Notes: generated from the letters alone by a model not told the origin. Counted from the stretch's first letter, positions 1-8,862 are shown. The stretch is 64,000 bases of DNA from Gordonia sp. KTR9 (GCF_000143885.2 NC_018583.1:62001-126000), one strand, 5' to 3'. Numbers and translations: made by a program.

Positions 1-4
1 TCCG

Positions 5-238
5 ATGGCAATGTTCCATGTAGCCGGTGGGCCCGTCACCGTCACCGCGAACGGACACAACGACCAGGACAGGCGCGTGCTCGATCAGTTTGATGTTCCG
101 GGGAAGGGACGCGGACGGAAAAAGGCCGCACTCGCCGCGATCAATGCCCACGGCTACGAGCTCGCCGGCCCGCCGTTGCGGTTCGGGAACCCGGCGATGT
201 ACGTCGCACGCGTCTTGCGTGTCAGGCGGCCGCGTTGA
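5..238 (+). CDS. hypothetical protein, possibly cut by the window edge
   Basis: A 77-residue open frame starting with ATG four bases into the window and ending in TGA that overlaps the TTG start of the next gene (shared TTGA). That overlap and the coding-like GC-rich third positions support it as real and co-translated with the membrane protein that follows. The sequence is basic at the C terminus (VRRPR) and has no signal peptide or membrane segment. I recognise no family. The frame is open to the window edge, so the protein may be longer upstream. Confidence 0.5.
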   Translation: MAMFHVAGGPVTVTANGHNDQDRRVLDQFDVPGKGRGRKKAALAAINAHGYELAGPPLRFGNPAMYVARVLRVRRPR

Positions 239-666
239 ATCAAGCGGTAACGGCCGGATTCGTCTGGCAGATGCTGCTCCTGGGCGGTCTCGTCTACTGG
301 TCGAGATTCGGCGCGGCAGCGGTCATCGACGCAGCGACACAGCCCGTTCGGGCGGTGCGCTGGCAGCCGCACCCTGAACTCGGACCTACTCCGCCGCCCG
401 CCCGGTTCAAGTGGGTCATCGGATTCGTCGGCGTGGCCCTTCTGCCTGTCGGCGTGCTCGTCGCCGCCTTCTGCGCGGTCTGGCGGATCATCGCCAGTTC
501 GTGGCCGCCAGGCGTCCTCGTCGGGGCAGGTTGGACAATAGCCATTCTCGGTTGGCTGACACTACTGATGGTCGGCGAAATGTCGATCGCCAAAGAACTC
601 GGACCAGGCCGCACAATTCGCGCAGCTCTGCACCGTCAGCACCACCGAAACCTCCTCGGTTCGTGA
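235..666 (+). CDS. small integral membrane protein
   Basis: A 143-residue protein using a TTG start that overlaps the upstream stop. Three hydrophobic stretches are visible, roughly residues 7-25, 58-83 and 95-113 (the second contains IGFVGVALLPVGVLVAAF), followed by a basic C-terminal tail rich in Arg and His. It therefore probably sits in the cytoplasmic membrane with a cytoplasmic tail. The four-base overlap with the preceding gene suggests translational coupling. No catalytic motif or recognised family; function unknown. Confidence 0.6.
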   Translation: MNQAVTAGFVWQMLLLGGLVYWSRFGAAAVIDAATQPVRAVRWQPHPELGPTPPPARFKWVIGFVGVALLPVGVLVAAFCAVWRIIASSWPPGVLVGAGWTIAILGWLTLLMVGEMSIAKELGPGRTIRAALHRQHHRNLLGS

Positions 667-843
667 CCATGAACGGTGCGCAGTGATGAGTAACTTTCTC
701 AACCCGTTACCCGTCGCTGTCGGCTGGGACCCGCAACGTAACGACATTGAGAGTTCTTGACGCTCGGCACGCGGCGAGTTCAGTCAGACCCAAGAATTCA
801 CCGTAGACCTCGCGCTAATCGCCAACAGAAGGGCATAGCACCC

Positions 844-1185
844 ATGGAGTTGACAGCGACCATCCTCCTCTTTGCCGGGCTCGCCACGATCGTCACCGCC
901 GAGGTACTTCACTATCGGCTGAATCACTTTCAACCTCGACACGAGAGCGCCGCGACCGCTGTCGCCCGTGCGCGGCAAATCCAACGGGTCGCGATGACCT
1001 TCGCCGCGGCCACAGTCGTATGCGGTGCCACCACAGCCGCCCTCAACAACGGACACACCACGACATGGGTCTACGGCGCCGTCATGCTTGTTGCGGGAGC
1101 GGCCGAGTGCTTCCTCATTGCGCGAGTTCGCATTCCCGACGTCGAGCACCTTCGCGCCCTCGGCTTCGACAGGGAGTACGACTAG
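844..1185 (+). CDS. small membrane protein with three hydrophobic segments
   Basis: The ATG at 844 is chosen over upstream in-frame starts because an AGAAGG ribosome site lies about ten bases before it. The product is 113 residues. Hydrophobic segments lie near residues 2-22, 50-68 and 76-96 (for example VYGAVMLVAGAAECFLIA), with a short acidic C-terminal tail. It is preceded by about 180 bases without a gene and is not obviously coupled to a neighbour. Family not recognised; probably a cytoplasmic-membrane protein. Confidence 0.6.
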   Translation: MELTATILLFAGLATIVTAEVLHYRLNHFQPRHESAATAVARARQIQRVAMTFAAATVVCGATTAALNNGHTTTWVYGAVMLVAGAAECFLIARVRIPDVEHLRALGFDREYD

Positions 1186-1553
1186 CTTCGCACTGACGTT
1201 TCGACCGCCCGATTACCCGTAGATAGGGGCGCCGAAGAGTGCCGTTTGCACGACGACATCTCCGAAGAGCCCGCCAGCAATCCTCCTCGACGAGGCCGCC
1301 GCCTCGGCGCCCAACCGAGACAGGCTGCGGGCCATCGTAAGGAATTAGCACGCCGATGGAGACCTGCGCCCACCGGCCTCGGCTAGTTGTACTGCCCCGG
1401 GACGTGGTGGAACGACGTCAACTCTCGCATCGCACAGCCGCCACCCGCTCGCCTTCGGCGCGGCGCAACGACGGACCCGAACCCATTTTCACGCGACTTG
1501 ATCCGACGGACGTGTCGGTCGGCGACCACCGCTTCAGCTGTGGCCGAGGACGA
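1186..1553. other. 368-base intergenic stretch between converging genes
   Basis: It lies between the end of the 113-residue membrane protein gene and the end of the minus-strand secreted-protein gene. I see no ribosome site followed by a convincing frame, no RNA gene and no long hairpin. Long open frames across it have amino-acid composition typical of GC-rich noise (Arg, Ser and Pro rich). Confidence 0.5.
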
Positions 1554-1889
1554 TCACCAGGTACCGGAGCGAACACTGATGGTACTGGAATTGCTCCGCT
1601 TGTAGTACTTTTCAGCCCAGTATCCATTGGCGCTCGGGTTACGACCCTTTTGTGCGTTGAGCGCGGCGACGAGCCCGTCGCAGCCCCAGTAACCCAGCCC
1701 AGTAGACAAGCACGCCGCCTGGGCGCCTCTCTGGTTCAACTCGGCACGGCCCACCTTGACCCACGTGTGCGCCACGGTGCCGCTGTCTGGGGTGATGCCA
1801 CCCTGAGCGGCGTGAGCGGCCCCGCCGCCGGCAAACGTCAGTCCGAAAGCGAAGGCAACCGCCCCTGCACCTGCAATGAGTCGTTTCAC
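1554..1889 (-). CDS. small secreted protein
   Basis: The GTG start at 1889 is preceded on its strand by GGAGGAG with good spacing and immediately gives a classic Sec signal peptide: two basic residues (KR), a hydrophobic core (about LIAGAGAVAFAFGLTFAG) and an Ala-rich AHA cleavage site near residue 27. Starts further upstream would bury this signal. The mature part of about 84 residues contains two cysteines (ACLS, GCDG), compatible with a disulphide, and ends in RSGTW. It is like many short secreted actinobacterial proteins of unknown role. Another small secreted protein of this general type lies at 23676-23945. Confidence 0.7.
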   Translation of the reverse strand: MKRLIAGAGAVAFAFGLTFAGGGAAHAAQGGITPDSGTVAHTWVKVGRAELNQRGAQAACLSTGLGYWGCDGLVAALNAQKGRNPSANGYWAEKYYKRSNSSTISVRSGTW

Positions 1890-2037
1890 GAGACACTCCT
1901 CCGTACCAAATGGTTTCTCGTGCAGATGATGCCGGAACAATCGGGCTGCGTCTGTACCCCGTTCGGACGTAGTACCGCGCTCTAGCACCTATGAAGACCG
2001 CCGGCCTCCAACCCGACCCCGCCACCGTCGACTCGGT

Positions 2038-2262
2038 TCACGTGCTCTGACCGCGCAGCCACCACCGATAGGTCGAGCCGTCGCCGACCTTGCGTCGGCC
2101 GGGGACCGCTGGACCCCAGGACTGCAACTCGGTGGTGCATTCGACCAGGATCAGCAGGGGATGGTGTTGGTCGGCGTAGTGCAGCACGCAGTTGGCCGTT
2201 GCGCGGTCCCGCTCGGAACGTGTGGCGCGTTCTTCGAACTCATGGTCGTCGAGGTCGAACAA
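2038..2262 (-). CDS. uncertain 74-aa open frame opposite a regulator gene
   Basis: A TTG-initiated minus-strand frame of 74 residues. Its codon third positions are strongly GC-rich and the C-terminal half is protein-like (contains LLILVEC and STYRWWLRGQ), but there is no clear ribosome site. Its first seven codons lie opposite the start region of the HTH gene at 2242. It could be a divergent small gene, a gene fragment, or a shadow. No family recognised. Confidence 0.3.
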   Translation of the reverse strand: MFDLDDHEFEERATRSERDRATANCVLHYADQHHPLLILVECTTELQSWGPAVPGRRKVGDGSTYRWWLRGQST

Positions 2263-2514
2263 CAGGAGGAGCCGTCCTGGCCGTCGACATCGACGAACCC
2301 AGCGTTGCTACGCGCTCTCGGAGAAACGATCACGACCCGCCGCGAGGAACTGGGCCTCAGTCAGCGCGCCCTGGGTCTCGAGGCCGGCGTCGAGCGCAAC
2401 ATGCTGCGCGGCGTGGAAGACAGATCGCGGCGGGCAACCATCATCACCCTGGCCCGCATCGCCGAAGCCCTGAAAGTTCCTCTCTCGCAGATACTCCACC
2501 AGATCGGGCATTAG
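2242..2514 (+). CDS. XRE-type helix-turn-helix regulator
   Basis: A 90-residue protein, mostly one HTH_3/XRE domain (about residues 22-88) with the helix-turn-helix core ELGLSQRALGLEAGVERNML and the characteristic trailing helix ITLARIAEALKVPLSQIL. Such proteins bind operator DNA as dimers and often control themselves or neighbouring accessory genes. I chose ATG at 2242. A TTG at 2305 would give a minimal domain of about 69 residues, but neither start has an ideal ribosome site. The targets are unknown; the neighbouring minus-strand AAA/TOPRIM gene is one candidate. Confidence 0.7.
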   Translation: MVVEVEQQEEPSWPSTSTNPALLRALGETITTRREELGLSQRALGLEAGVERNMLRGVEDRSRRATIITLARIAEALKVPLSQILHQIGH

Positions 2515-2734
2515 CATCCACGACCAGCAATGAAGACCCACACCGACGCTGGTCGCTGTCGCGCGCGTAGCCAGGACGGAGGGGAGGGGCTGCACATTCG
2601 GGGGAGTTCACCGCCCTCCCCTCCTATCCTGTGAGGAACGATCTTCGGTTGGGTGTGGCAACTCAGAAGAACGTCCAGGCACACTAGCAAATCGACTCTT
2701 TGCTCTAATCGCCGCCGCGCGCACTTGGGATTGT

Positions 2735-2863
2735 TCACTGGATGCGCTCGATGTCGGGTGGGCCGGTGGGTCGCCGACGGTTGCTCAGGGCGCGTCGTAG
2801 GTCGGCCCAGAATCCGAACAGGCCGAGGATGAGCACGTTGAGGATCGCGTAGAACGCGCTCAC
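2735..2863 (-). CDS. very small membrane peptide downstream of the AAA/TOPRIM gene
   Basis: A 42-codon minus-strand frame starting with GTG nine bases after the stop of the AAA/TOPRIM gene. The translation starts with a hydrophobic helix (SAFYAILNVLILGLFGFW) followed by a basic, Pro/Arg-rich tail ending in PPDIERIQ. The close spacing suggests translational coupling, and no separate ribosome site is obvious. It could be a genuine single-span peptide working with the ATPase or a gene fragment left by rearrangement. Confidence 0.4.
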   Translation of the reverse strand: MSAFYAILNVLILGLFGFWADLRRALSNRRRPTGPPDIERIQ

Positions 2864-2872
2864 CGCGGCGGA

Positions 2873-4480
2873 CTACTCCGCCTTGCGTGTAAATAGCTCA
2901 CGGCAGGGGTCCCAGACTGCGGCGACCTTCTCGGGAAACGTGTTGGCCCACGTGCTGAGGAACGCGCGCTGGACCAGCGACTCGGAGAGGAAGTCAAGGT
3001 CTTCGCCGATCTGGGCGAAGATGATGTGGACGTCGCGGTTCGTGCGCCGCCGCTCATCGATGGAGCCACGCACCCTCGATTGCATTGGAGTGTCGAGCTG
3101 TAACGCGATAGTCAGCTTGCCGAGTAGGTTGCCAACGACGTCGAGGTTGTCATGGATGTCCTCGAACACTGCAGCCTCAGGGTGCCCATCACCGGGGCCG
3201 TAGGTGATGTCCGCGCGGCCATCCTCCGGAGCATCATCCGGGTCTGCCGAGTCCGTGATCTGTCGGCTGGCGTAGCCGCCCTCGTCCCGCTTGTCTCCAT
3301 CGAGGAGGGCGATCGCTCGGAAGCGTCGCAACGGGTTCTCATTGTGGAAGCGAGTGTGATCTCTTGCGGGTGCGGCACCGCCCAGACTGTGGATCTCGAT
3401 GCCCGCGAGTTCATAGTTGTTCGCCTGGCAATACGCCCGGAGTGTCACCTCCGCGAACATCGCAGCGAAGGCATCCTCAGTAAAAACGGCCAGCTGTGCT
3501 TCCACCTGGCCGGTTAGTGTGCGGAGTGCAGCGACGTCTAACTTGCCCTGAGTGACCCTACCGCGGTAGGCGGACCAGACAGCTTCTGTCGGTAGCGGAG
3601 CGAGAGCGTCGTTCGAGTGAGTGGTGAAGATGACCTGGCAGGACTTCCGGCGAGCAACATCAATCAGGTACTCGACGAGGCGGCGGGTGGCGACGGGATG
3701 GAGACCATTCTCAATCTCTTCAATCAGGAGCAGTGAGTCGTCGGGGGCCTCCTCGACGCGGGCAACGATGCGGATGATGCTCGCCTCTCCTGCACCGAAA
3801 TGGAACTCGCTGTAGCTGTCTTCGGCGTCGGTGGCTCCGCGCACGGCGTAGATCGAGTTCTTACCTTCAGCGTCCGCGTCAACTTGGAGATAGTTCGCGG
3901 CCGCCTTGCCGAGAATGTTCTCCACCGCGTTGACCACATCCTGCGGGAAGGTGACCTCGCGTGCGCCCTCGAAGTCGCCCTTGATGAAGCGATACGTGTC
4001 CTTCCGCTCACTCGCAGGGAGTGTACGACCGATCCCCGAGATCACGACTACACGGTTAACGGCATCGCGGTTCCACTTGGCCTGCAGGTAGCTCGCGGTT
4101 CGGTTAATAGAAGGCGAGCCGGGGCGGGTCTTGTCGATAAGTTCGTACTCGATCTTCCAACCACGCATCGACCCGTCGTAGGTGCCACTCTTGGCAAAGA
4201 ACCTGCGAGGTGGAACGGAGTCGTAGATGAGTCCAGCTGCGCCGAGGATGGTGGTTTTTCCCGCTCCATTGGGCCCGATAAGCGCGGTGACGGGAAAGTC
4301 GAATCGGACCTCGACGTCGGTGAACCCACGCAGCTTCACCACACGCATACCCGTCAGGTACTTCGTATAGTTCCGCTTGCGCACGCGCTCTGACAGGTGG
4401 CGGATCGTGCTGTCGCGAATCTCTGACCTCAACTCATCTCCCTCAGCCCGCCGATGACCATACCGTGAGCAGCTCCACAT
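2873..4480 (-). CDS. AAA ATPase with TOPRIM-like C-terminal domain (OLD-like)
   Basis: A 535-residue protein. The N-terminal half is an ABC/SMC-type ATPase: Walker A GPNGAGKTT near residues 69-77, the segment FHFGAGEASI in the signature region, Walker B LLLIEEIENGLHP and the H-loop IFTTHSNDAL. The C-terminal part has a TOPRIM-like layout, an acidic TED motif followed by LLDGDKR, as in OLD-family nucleases and related anti-phage proteins (Gabija GajA, PARIS, retron-linked ATPases). Family knowledge predicts an ATP-regulated nuclease or effector. A TTG start near 4432 behind GGGAG is a plausible shorter alternative. No UvrD-like GajB gene is adjacent, so the system type is open. Confidence 0.75.
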   Translation of the reverse strand: MWSCSRYGHRRAEGDELRSEIRDSTIRHLSERVRKRNYTKYLTGMRVVKLRGFTDVEVRFDFPVTALIGPNGAGKTTILGAAGLIYDSVPPRRFFAKSGTYDGSMRGWKIEYELIDKTRPGSPSINRTASYLQAKWNRDAVNRVVVISGIGRTLPASERKDTYRFIKGDFEGAREVTFPQDVVNAVENILGKAAANYLQVDADAEGKNSIYAVRGATDAEDSYSEFHFGAGEASIIRIVARVEEAPDDSLLLIEEIENGLHPVATRRLVEYLIDVARRKSCQVIFTTHSNDALAPLPTEAVWSAYRGRVTQGKLDVAALRTLTGQVEAQLAVFTEDAFAAMFAEVTLRAYCQANNYELAGIEIHSLGGAAPARDHTRFHNENPLRRFRAIALLDGDKRDEGGYASRQITDSADPDDAPEDGRADITYGPGDGHPEAAVFEDIHDNLDVVGNLLGKLTIALQLDTPMQSRVRGSIDERRRTNRDVHIIFAQIGEDLDFLSESLVQRAFLSTWANTFPEKVAAVWDPCRELFTRKAE

Positions 4481-4581
4481 GTACGTGCATCAACCGGTGC
4501 TGAGGACAGCGAACGACCAGCTGCCGACAGGTGCACTAGGACGCGAAAATCTCTCATCTACTCTCCCTGATTCCTGCACAC

Positions 4582-4636
4582 TTTCGTCACTGGTGACGAA
4601 ATATATTGCGGCACAGAGGGATTCGCCGATGATGTT
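4582..4636. promoter_or_regulatory. palindromic regulatory element, copy 1
   Basis: A 20-base palindrome with 9-base arms, TTTCGTCAC and GTGACGAAA around TG, is followed 20 bases later by ATTCGCCGATGAT and then CTTATG. The same palindrome, the same 20-base spacing and the same ATTCGCCGAT block recur at 15725-15777. The element lies between the AAA/TOPRIM gene and a minus-strand gene that ends at 4684, so it could serve the AAA/TOPRIM promoter. A dimeric regulator is the simplest reading. Confidence 0.55.
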
Positions 4637-4683
4637 GTCTTATGACGTTCGTCCAGGTGAGCCATCGCGCTGCTGCCCGGCCA

Positions 4684-5187
4684 TCAGAGGTAGCGCGGTG
4701 GATTGACCGTTGGGTCGTCATCAGAAGGGGAGTGATCGTTCGCCTCACCTACGCCAATTGCGAGCTGAGGGTACTTTTGTAGCGCCGCGGCGAGGTCGGC
4801 GCCCTGCCGCAGCCCCTCTGTCATCTGTTCCCAATCGAGGCGTGCTGCATGGACGGCGTGAAAGATCGAGTGGCTGAGCCAGTTGCTGTCGCCGCGACCG
4901 CGGACCGCGAACTCGACGTCGTACAGACTCTGTCCAGGTTGTCGTCGCCGACGTGAGGCCGAGTGTTGTTCGTCGTGCTGCCCGTTGGCTGCCGACGTGA
5001 GTTCGATGCGGCCCGTCTGGCAGCGGCCGACGGAACCGACGATGGGAGCGATCACGTCGTGCAGTGCGGCAGCGAAGCGTTCGGCTTCATCGCGGGTTGC
5101 AAAGATCTGGTAACTGAACTCGATCACCATCCACTCGTCGAACGGCTCGTAGTCATCTTCTGGGACCACCCAGTCGTCATCGGTCAT
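4684..5187 (-). CDS. hypothetical acidic protein
   Basis: A 167-residue minus-strand protein with a very acidic start (DDDWVVPEDDYEPFDEW), no signal peptide and no membrane segment. The middle shows an alpha/beta pattern (VIEFSYQIFATRDEAERFA) and the tail is Pro/Asp-rich. The length and Asp/Glu content suggest a soluble cytoplasmic protein. It lies between the AAA/TOPRIM gene and the broken TetR/DUF4839 region, separated from the former by about 200 bases that contain the palindrome. Family not recognised. Confidence 0.55.
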   Translation of the reverse strand: MTDDDWVVPEDDYEPFDEWMVIEFSYQIFATRDEAERFAAALHDVIAPIVGSVGRCQTGRIELTSAANGQHDEQHSASRRRRQPGQSLYDVEFAVRGRGDSNWLSHSIFHAVHAARLDWEQMTEGLRQGADLAAALQKYPQLAIGVGEANDHSPSDDDPTVNPPRYL

Positions 5188-5227
5188 GCTTCCGAGAATC
5201 GCACGGCATCATACGTATACCCGGCAG

Positions 5228-5670
5228 CTACGTTGCCAGTGCGCTTTTGAAAAGGCTCTGGCACTCGTCGATGACGTCGTCGAGGGGTTGCAGGCTCTGT
5301 TGTGCGCGGGCGAGGACGATGGCGCCTTCGATGGAGGCCACGGTGAGGGTGGCGAGGCGTTCGGCTCGTTGTTGTCCGATTTCTGCGGAAGTGAGTGCGG
5401 TGCAGAGTGTTTGGTGCCAGTGGCCCAGGATCGCCGCGGCTTCCTGTTGGGAGTCTTCGTCGGCATCGGAGGTGACCACTGACACCACCGGGCAGCCTGC
5501 CTGGAACGAAGAGTCGGTGAGGATCTGCGCCAGAACTCGCGAAAGTCTGCGAGCGCCTGCAGCGGGCCAACGTCGGCAGCTTTGTCGATCGTCTTGCTGA
5601 TTGCGGTGCCTGATTGCTGGAGTGCTTGGTGGAGGAGCTCACGTCGTCCGCCGGGGAAGTGGTTGTAGTC
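5228..5670 (-). pseudogene. TetR-family regulator remnant (no DNA-binding domain, frameshifted)
   Basis: From about 5670 downwards the minus strand encodes the typical start of a TetR ligand-binding domain (YNHFPGGRRELLHQAL) and, after a frameshift near 5530 (…EFWR then ILTDSSFQAGCPVVSVV in another frame), the remaining C-terminal domain to 5228. The helix-turn-helix part is missing. In its place, and in frame, is the truncated DUF4839 gene, so the junction reads through as a chimera. The frameshift and missing domain make a working repressor very unlikely. Confidence 0.7.
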
Positions 5671-6221
5671 GCCCGCGTTGATGAGGATGTCGTATCGGGT
5701 CTTCGAGGCCCCGTGCGGTGCCATCTCGCCGACGTTGCCGCGAAACCTGATCGTTTGACCACGGTGCGCCTTAGCGAACGCTGCGATGGCGGGTGAGCAG
5801 TAGTCGGACGATGCGAGGGCGGCCGCAAACTCGGGGCTGTTCTTCGACGTAAGCACGATGCCATCGGCGTTCGACGACTGGGACGGTGCCCTATCCGTGG
5901 CTTCAGGGGAGAGTTGCAGGCTTGGTGTTGCTGGCTTTTCCCCCGTGGGATTCGCGGATTCTGCTGGAGCAGTGTTCTTCTCGCTGACGACCCCAACGGC
6001 GACGATGATCGCCAACACGACCACCGACACGGCCCGCCGATCATCCACAGGAGCCGGCGCGACTTGGGTTGGGGGCGTCGGAAGGTGATTTCCGCCTGTA
6101 CCTTGCCAGGCGACTGAGACACGAATTCCCAACCATCGGCTTCCCACTTCTTGATCGACTCCATGCCCCGGACTGCACGGACCGTCTTCGTCTCGTACGT
6201 GACTTCGCCGTCCGACGTCAT
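5671..6221 (-). pseudogene. DUF4839-type membrane protein gene, frameshifted and truncated
   Basis: The N terminus (ATG at 6221) reads YETKTVRAVRGMESIKKWEA…WEFV…ITFRRP, as expected for DUF4839 proteins. Near 6030 the frame changes and the following membrane helix (VSVVVLAIIVAVGVV) and extracellular domain (SSDYCSPAIAAFAKAHRG, FRGNVG, TRYDILINAGD) continue in a second frame. The gene then ends abruptly inside the conserved YDILINAGDY region, where TetR sequence begins. Two lesions, a frameshift and a 3' truncation by illegitimate recombination, therefore inactivate it. Confidence 0.75.
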
Positions 6222-6397
6222 ACCCGCAACCCCTTAAGTTCCGCCCGGTAAGGCGACCGGCCGCGCTGAGCTTACCCACGGACACCGGGTCCGCTATGTG
6301 CCGGTCGTTCGGAATCTTTCGGCCGCGCGGGTGTCCGTCCGGCACTGCGCGACAGCTGAAGCTGCGGCGTCTGGAAGCTCATCCGTTAGAGTTACGT

Positions 6398-7306
6398 ATG
6401 GTCAGCGCAGTGAATCGAACCGACCAGTTCGAAGGTCCTTACGAAGTCGTTTTTCACGCTGTCGTAACGGCTCTTACTGCGGCCGGCTTCACTTTGGAGG
6501 GTAACTCCAACCCCGTCACCGCGTCCGCCCCACGCGCCATCCGCAAGAACCGCTGGGCCGCGACACTGACAGCAGGAATCCGACCCGCGGATGACCTAAA
6601 TTGCACACTCGTCGACTGGACAATCGACACTAACGGCCGCCAGCATCACCTCGTCCTCGACGAGATAGTGGCCAAAATGGGCGTCCCGGCATCGACTACA
6701 GACGAGAAAACGGTCGTATCAGAAACAGATCCGCCGCAGTCGGCCGACCCGCCCAAATCGGGTCGAACGCTGCGTCCGGACGTTCAAGCCTCCCTTGCTC
6801 GCGCGAGCGTCAGCGGGAGCGACCGAATTCTGGGAAAAGCCGCCCACCGACTCGACGCTCTCCTCCATCCAGACGAACGAGTACTCATTCTCCTTCACGG
6901 CAGCTACGAGCTGAAGGTGGGCTTGCTCTGCCTCACTACAGAGCGCCTGATGTACGTCGGCGACTACCTCGGACCGCGAACGGAGATCTTCCCATTCGAC
7001 GCGATTGAATCCGTCGGCTTTCGTCGGGGACTCATCACTTCCGACATAACGATCAACATGACGTCACACGTCTCGCTGTTCAGCGAGCCACGCCCGGCAC
7101 AACTCGTTGAGGAACTGGTCGCTCAGACCACCGCCGCTCGAGAACGCGCTACCCGAAAGCACTCGCAGACATCACCACGGACTGATACCAGTCTTCGGAC
7201 CGACGTCTCATCTGCGCTCCGACAACTCGCTGACCTCCACAACGAGGGCTTGCTGTCGGACCACGAGTACAACCGCAAGAAGGCTGAGGTGCTCGACCGC
7301 CTGTAG
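6398..7306 (+). CDS. PH-like and SHOCT domain protein
   Basis: The ATG at 6398 gives a 302-residue soluble protein. Residues about 1-90 form an alpha/beta region of unknown type. About 145-235 resembles a bacterial PH-like (YokE-type) domain (DERVLILLHGSYELKVGLLC, then TTERLMYVGDY and FPFDAIESVGFRRG). The end is a SHOCT helix-loop-helix: LRQLADLHNEGLLSDHEYNR followed by KKAEVLDRL. SHOCT motifs are usually oligomerisation or docking elements. It sits just upstream of the IS256-family element and has no operon partner. Confidence 0.7.
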   Translation: MVSAVNRTDQFEGPYEVVFHAVVTALTAAGFTLEGNSNPVTASAPRAIRKNRWAATLTAGIRPADDLNCTLVDWTIDTNGRQHHLVLDEIVAKMGVPASTTDEKTVVSETDPPQSADPPKSGRTLRPDVQASLARASVSGSDRILGKAAHRLDALLHPDERVLILLHGSYELKVGLLCLTTERLMYVGDYLGPRTEIFPFDAIESVGFRRGLITSDITINMTSHVSLFSEPRPAQLVEELVAQTTAARERATRKHSQTSPRTDTSLRTDVSSALRQLADLHNEGLLSDHEYNRKKAEVLDRL

Positions 7307-7437
7307 ACAGTGTCCCAGCCACGTTACGGACCCAGGACGACAGTCCCGATCATTCCGAGTTGTGAGTCAGTTGGGTCCCATCGTTCGTTCAGACGACGGG
7401 TGATGCCACCGATCTCAAAGTACCGATCCCGAGGCGA

Positions 7438-8862
7438 GGGGACTGTCGTGAGAACGGTGTAAGTGGCCTTACCGCCCTCGGTGTGTCGGGGGCAGGAAGG
7501 TCGCATCATGACCGACACTCTGGTGGCTGTGGAGCCATCTGATGAACACGATGACGGGATCGTCGAGGTGCCTGCGGACCGCAGCGTCGATGAACTCGAG
7601 GTAGCCCGCGAGCTGGTCCGCCAGGCCCGGGAGGCCGGGGTCCGCCTGACCGGTCCGGATGGGTTGCTCAAAGCGATGACCAAAACGGTGCTCGAGACGG
7701 CGCTCGATGAAGAGATGTCTGAGCATCTCGGTTACGACAAGCACGACCAGCGTGGTCGCGGGAGTGGCAACTCGCGCAACGGGTCTCGGTCGAAGACCGT
7801 GCTGACTGATGCGTGTGGGCAGGTCGAGATCGATGTCCCGCGGGATCGGGCGGGCACCTTCGAGCCGCAGATCGTGAAGAAGCGCCAACGCCGCTTGACT
7901 GATGTGGATGAGGTGGTGTTGTCGCTGTATGCCCGTGGGCTCACCACCGGTGAAATCAGCGCCCATTTCGCCGACATCTACGGTGCTGCGGTCTCCAAAG
8001 ACACGATCAGCCGGATCACCGACCGGGTGCTCGAAGAGATGGCCACCTGGCATGCCCGTCCGCTCGAACGCGTCTACGCCGCGGTGTTCATCGACGCCAT
8101 CCATGTCAAAATCCGCGATGGGCAGGTAGGGCCCCGGCCGATCTACGCCGCGATCGGGGTGGATCTGGCCGGGCATCGTGACGTGCTCGGGATGTGGGCA
8201 GGTGAAGGCGATGGTGAGTCGGCAAAGTACTGGCTGGCGGTGCTTACCGAGCTGAAGAACCGGGGTGTAGCCGACATCTTCTTCCTCGTCTGCGACGGGC
8301 TAAAAGGCCTGCCGCAATCGGTCGGGGCGGTCTTTCCCGACACGGTGGTGCAGACGTGTGTCATCCATCTGATCCGGGGCACATTCCGCTATGCCGGCCG
8401 CCAGCACCGCGATGCTATCGCCAAGGCGATCAAACCGATCTACACCGCCCCCACCGCTGCAGCCGCGGCCGAGGCGCTGGATGCGTTCGACGCCGAGTGG
8501 GGGCACCGGTACCCGGCAGCTATCCGGTTGTGGCGCAACGCATGGCAAGAATTCATACCGTTCCTCGACTACGACATCGAGGTCCGTAAGGTGATCTGCT
8601 CGACGAATGCGATCGAGTCACTCAACGCCCGCTACCGGCGCGCAGTGCGGGCTCGTGGGCATTTCCCGAACGAGCAGTCGGCGCTAAAGTGCCTGTACCT
8701 GGTGACCCGGTCGCTCGATCCGACCGGCACCGGACAGAAACGATGGACAATGCGGTGGAAACCAGCACTCAACGCATTCGCCATCACCTTCGCCGACCGC
8801 ATGCCGGCCAGCGAAGACAACTAACCGAAAACGCCACTTACACCGTTAGTCTGATACTCCCC
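7438..8862. mobile_element. IS256-family insertion sequence, complete copy
   Basis: The left end GGGGACTGTCGTGAGAACGG and the right end (reverse complement GGGGAGTATCAGACTAACGG) form an imperfect inverted repeat of about 30 bp sharing AACGGTGTAAGTGGC. They enclose one transposase gene and little else. The element length of about 1.43 kb fits the family. I do not see a matching 8-bp target duplication, so the exact outer boundary may be off by a base or two, or the flanks have rearranged. A relative of this element is split between 53723-56519 and 37118-37993. Confidence 0.8.
7508..8824 (+). CDS. IS256-family transposase
   Basis: A 438-residue mutator-type (Transposase_mut) DDE enzyme. Recognisable blocks in order are LLKAMTKTVLETALDEEMSE and the HLGYDKHD region near the N terminus, SRITDRVLEEM, VFIDAIHVKIRD (first catalytic Asp), VCDGLKGLP (second Asp region) and CSTNAIESLNARYR with the catalytic Glu. 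The ATG at 7508 follows a GGAAGG-like site. There are no frameshifts or internal stops, so the copy is probably active. The translation is clearly related to, but not identical with, the split copy elsewhere in the window. Confidence 0.92.
   Translation: MTDTLVAVEPSDEHDDGIVEVPADRSVDELEVARELVRQAREAGVRLTGPDGLLKAMTKTVLETALDEEMSEHLGYDKHDQRGRGSGNSRNGSRSKTVLTDACGQVEIDVPRDRAGTFEPQIVKKRQRRLTDVDEVVLSLYARGLTTGEISAHFADIYGAAVSKDTISRITDRVLEEMATWHARPLERVYAAVFIDAIHVKIRDGQVGPRPIYAAIGVDLAGHRDVLGMWAGEGDGESAKYWLAVLTELKNRGVADIFFLVCDGLKGLPQSVGAVFPDTVVQTCVIHLIRGTFRYAGRQHRDAIAKAIKPIYTAPTAAAAAEALDAFDAEWGHRYPAAIRLWRNAWQEFIPFLDYDIEVRKVICSTNAIESLNARYRRAVRARGHFPNEQSALKCLYLVTRSLDPTGTGQKRWTMRWKPALNAFAITFADRMPASEDN

Noticed and set aside
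1356..1985. A 209-codon plus-strand frame opposite the secreted-protein gene
   Set aside because: The minus strand has a ribosome site and a signal peptide. The plus frame is Arg/Thr/Ser-rich with no motif and reads as an antisense shadow.
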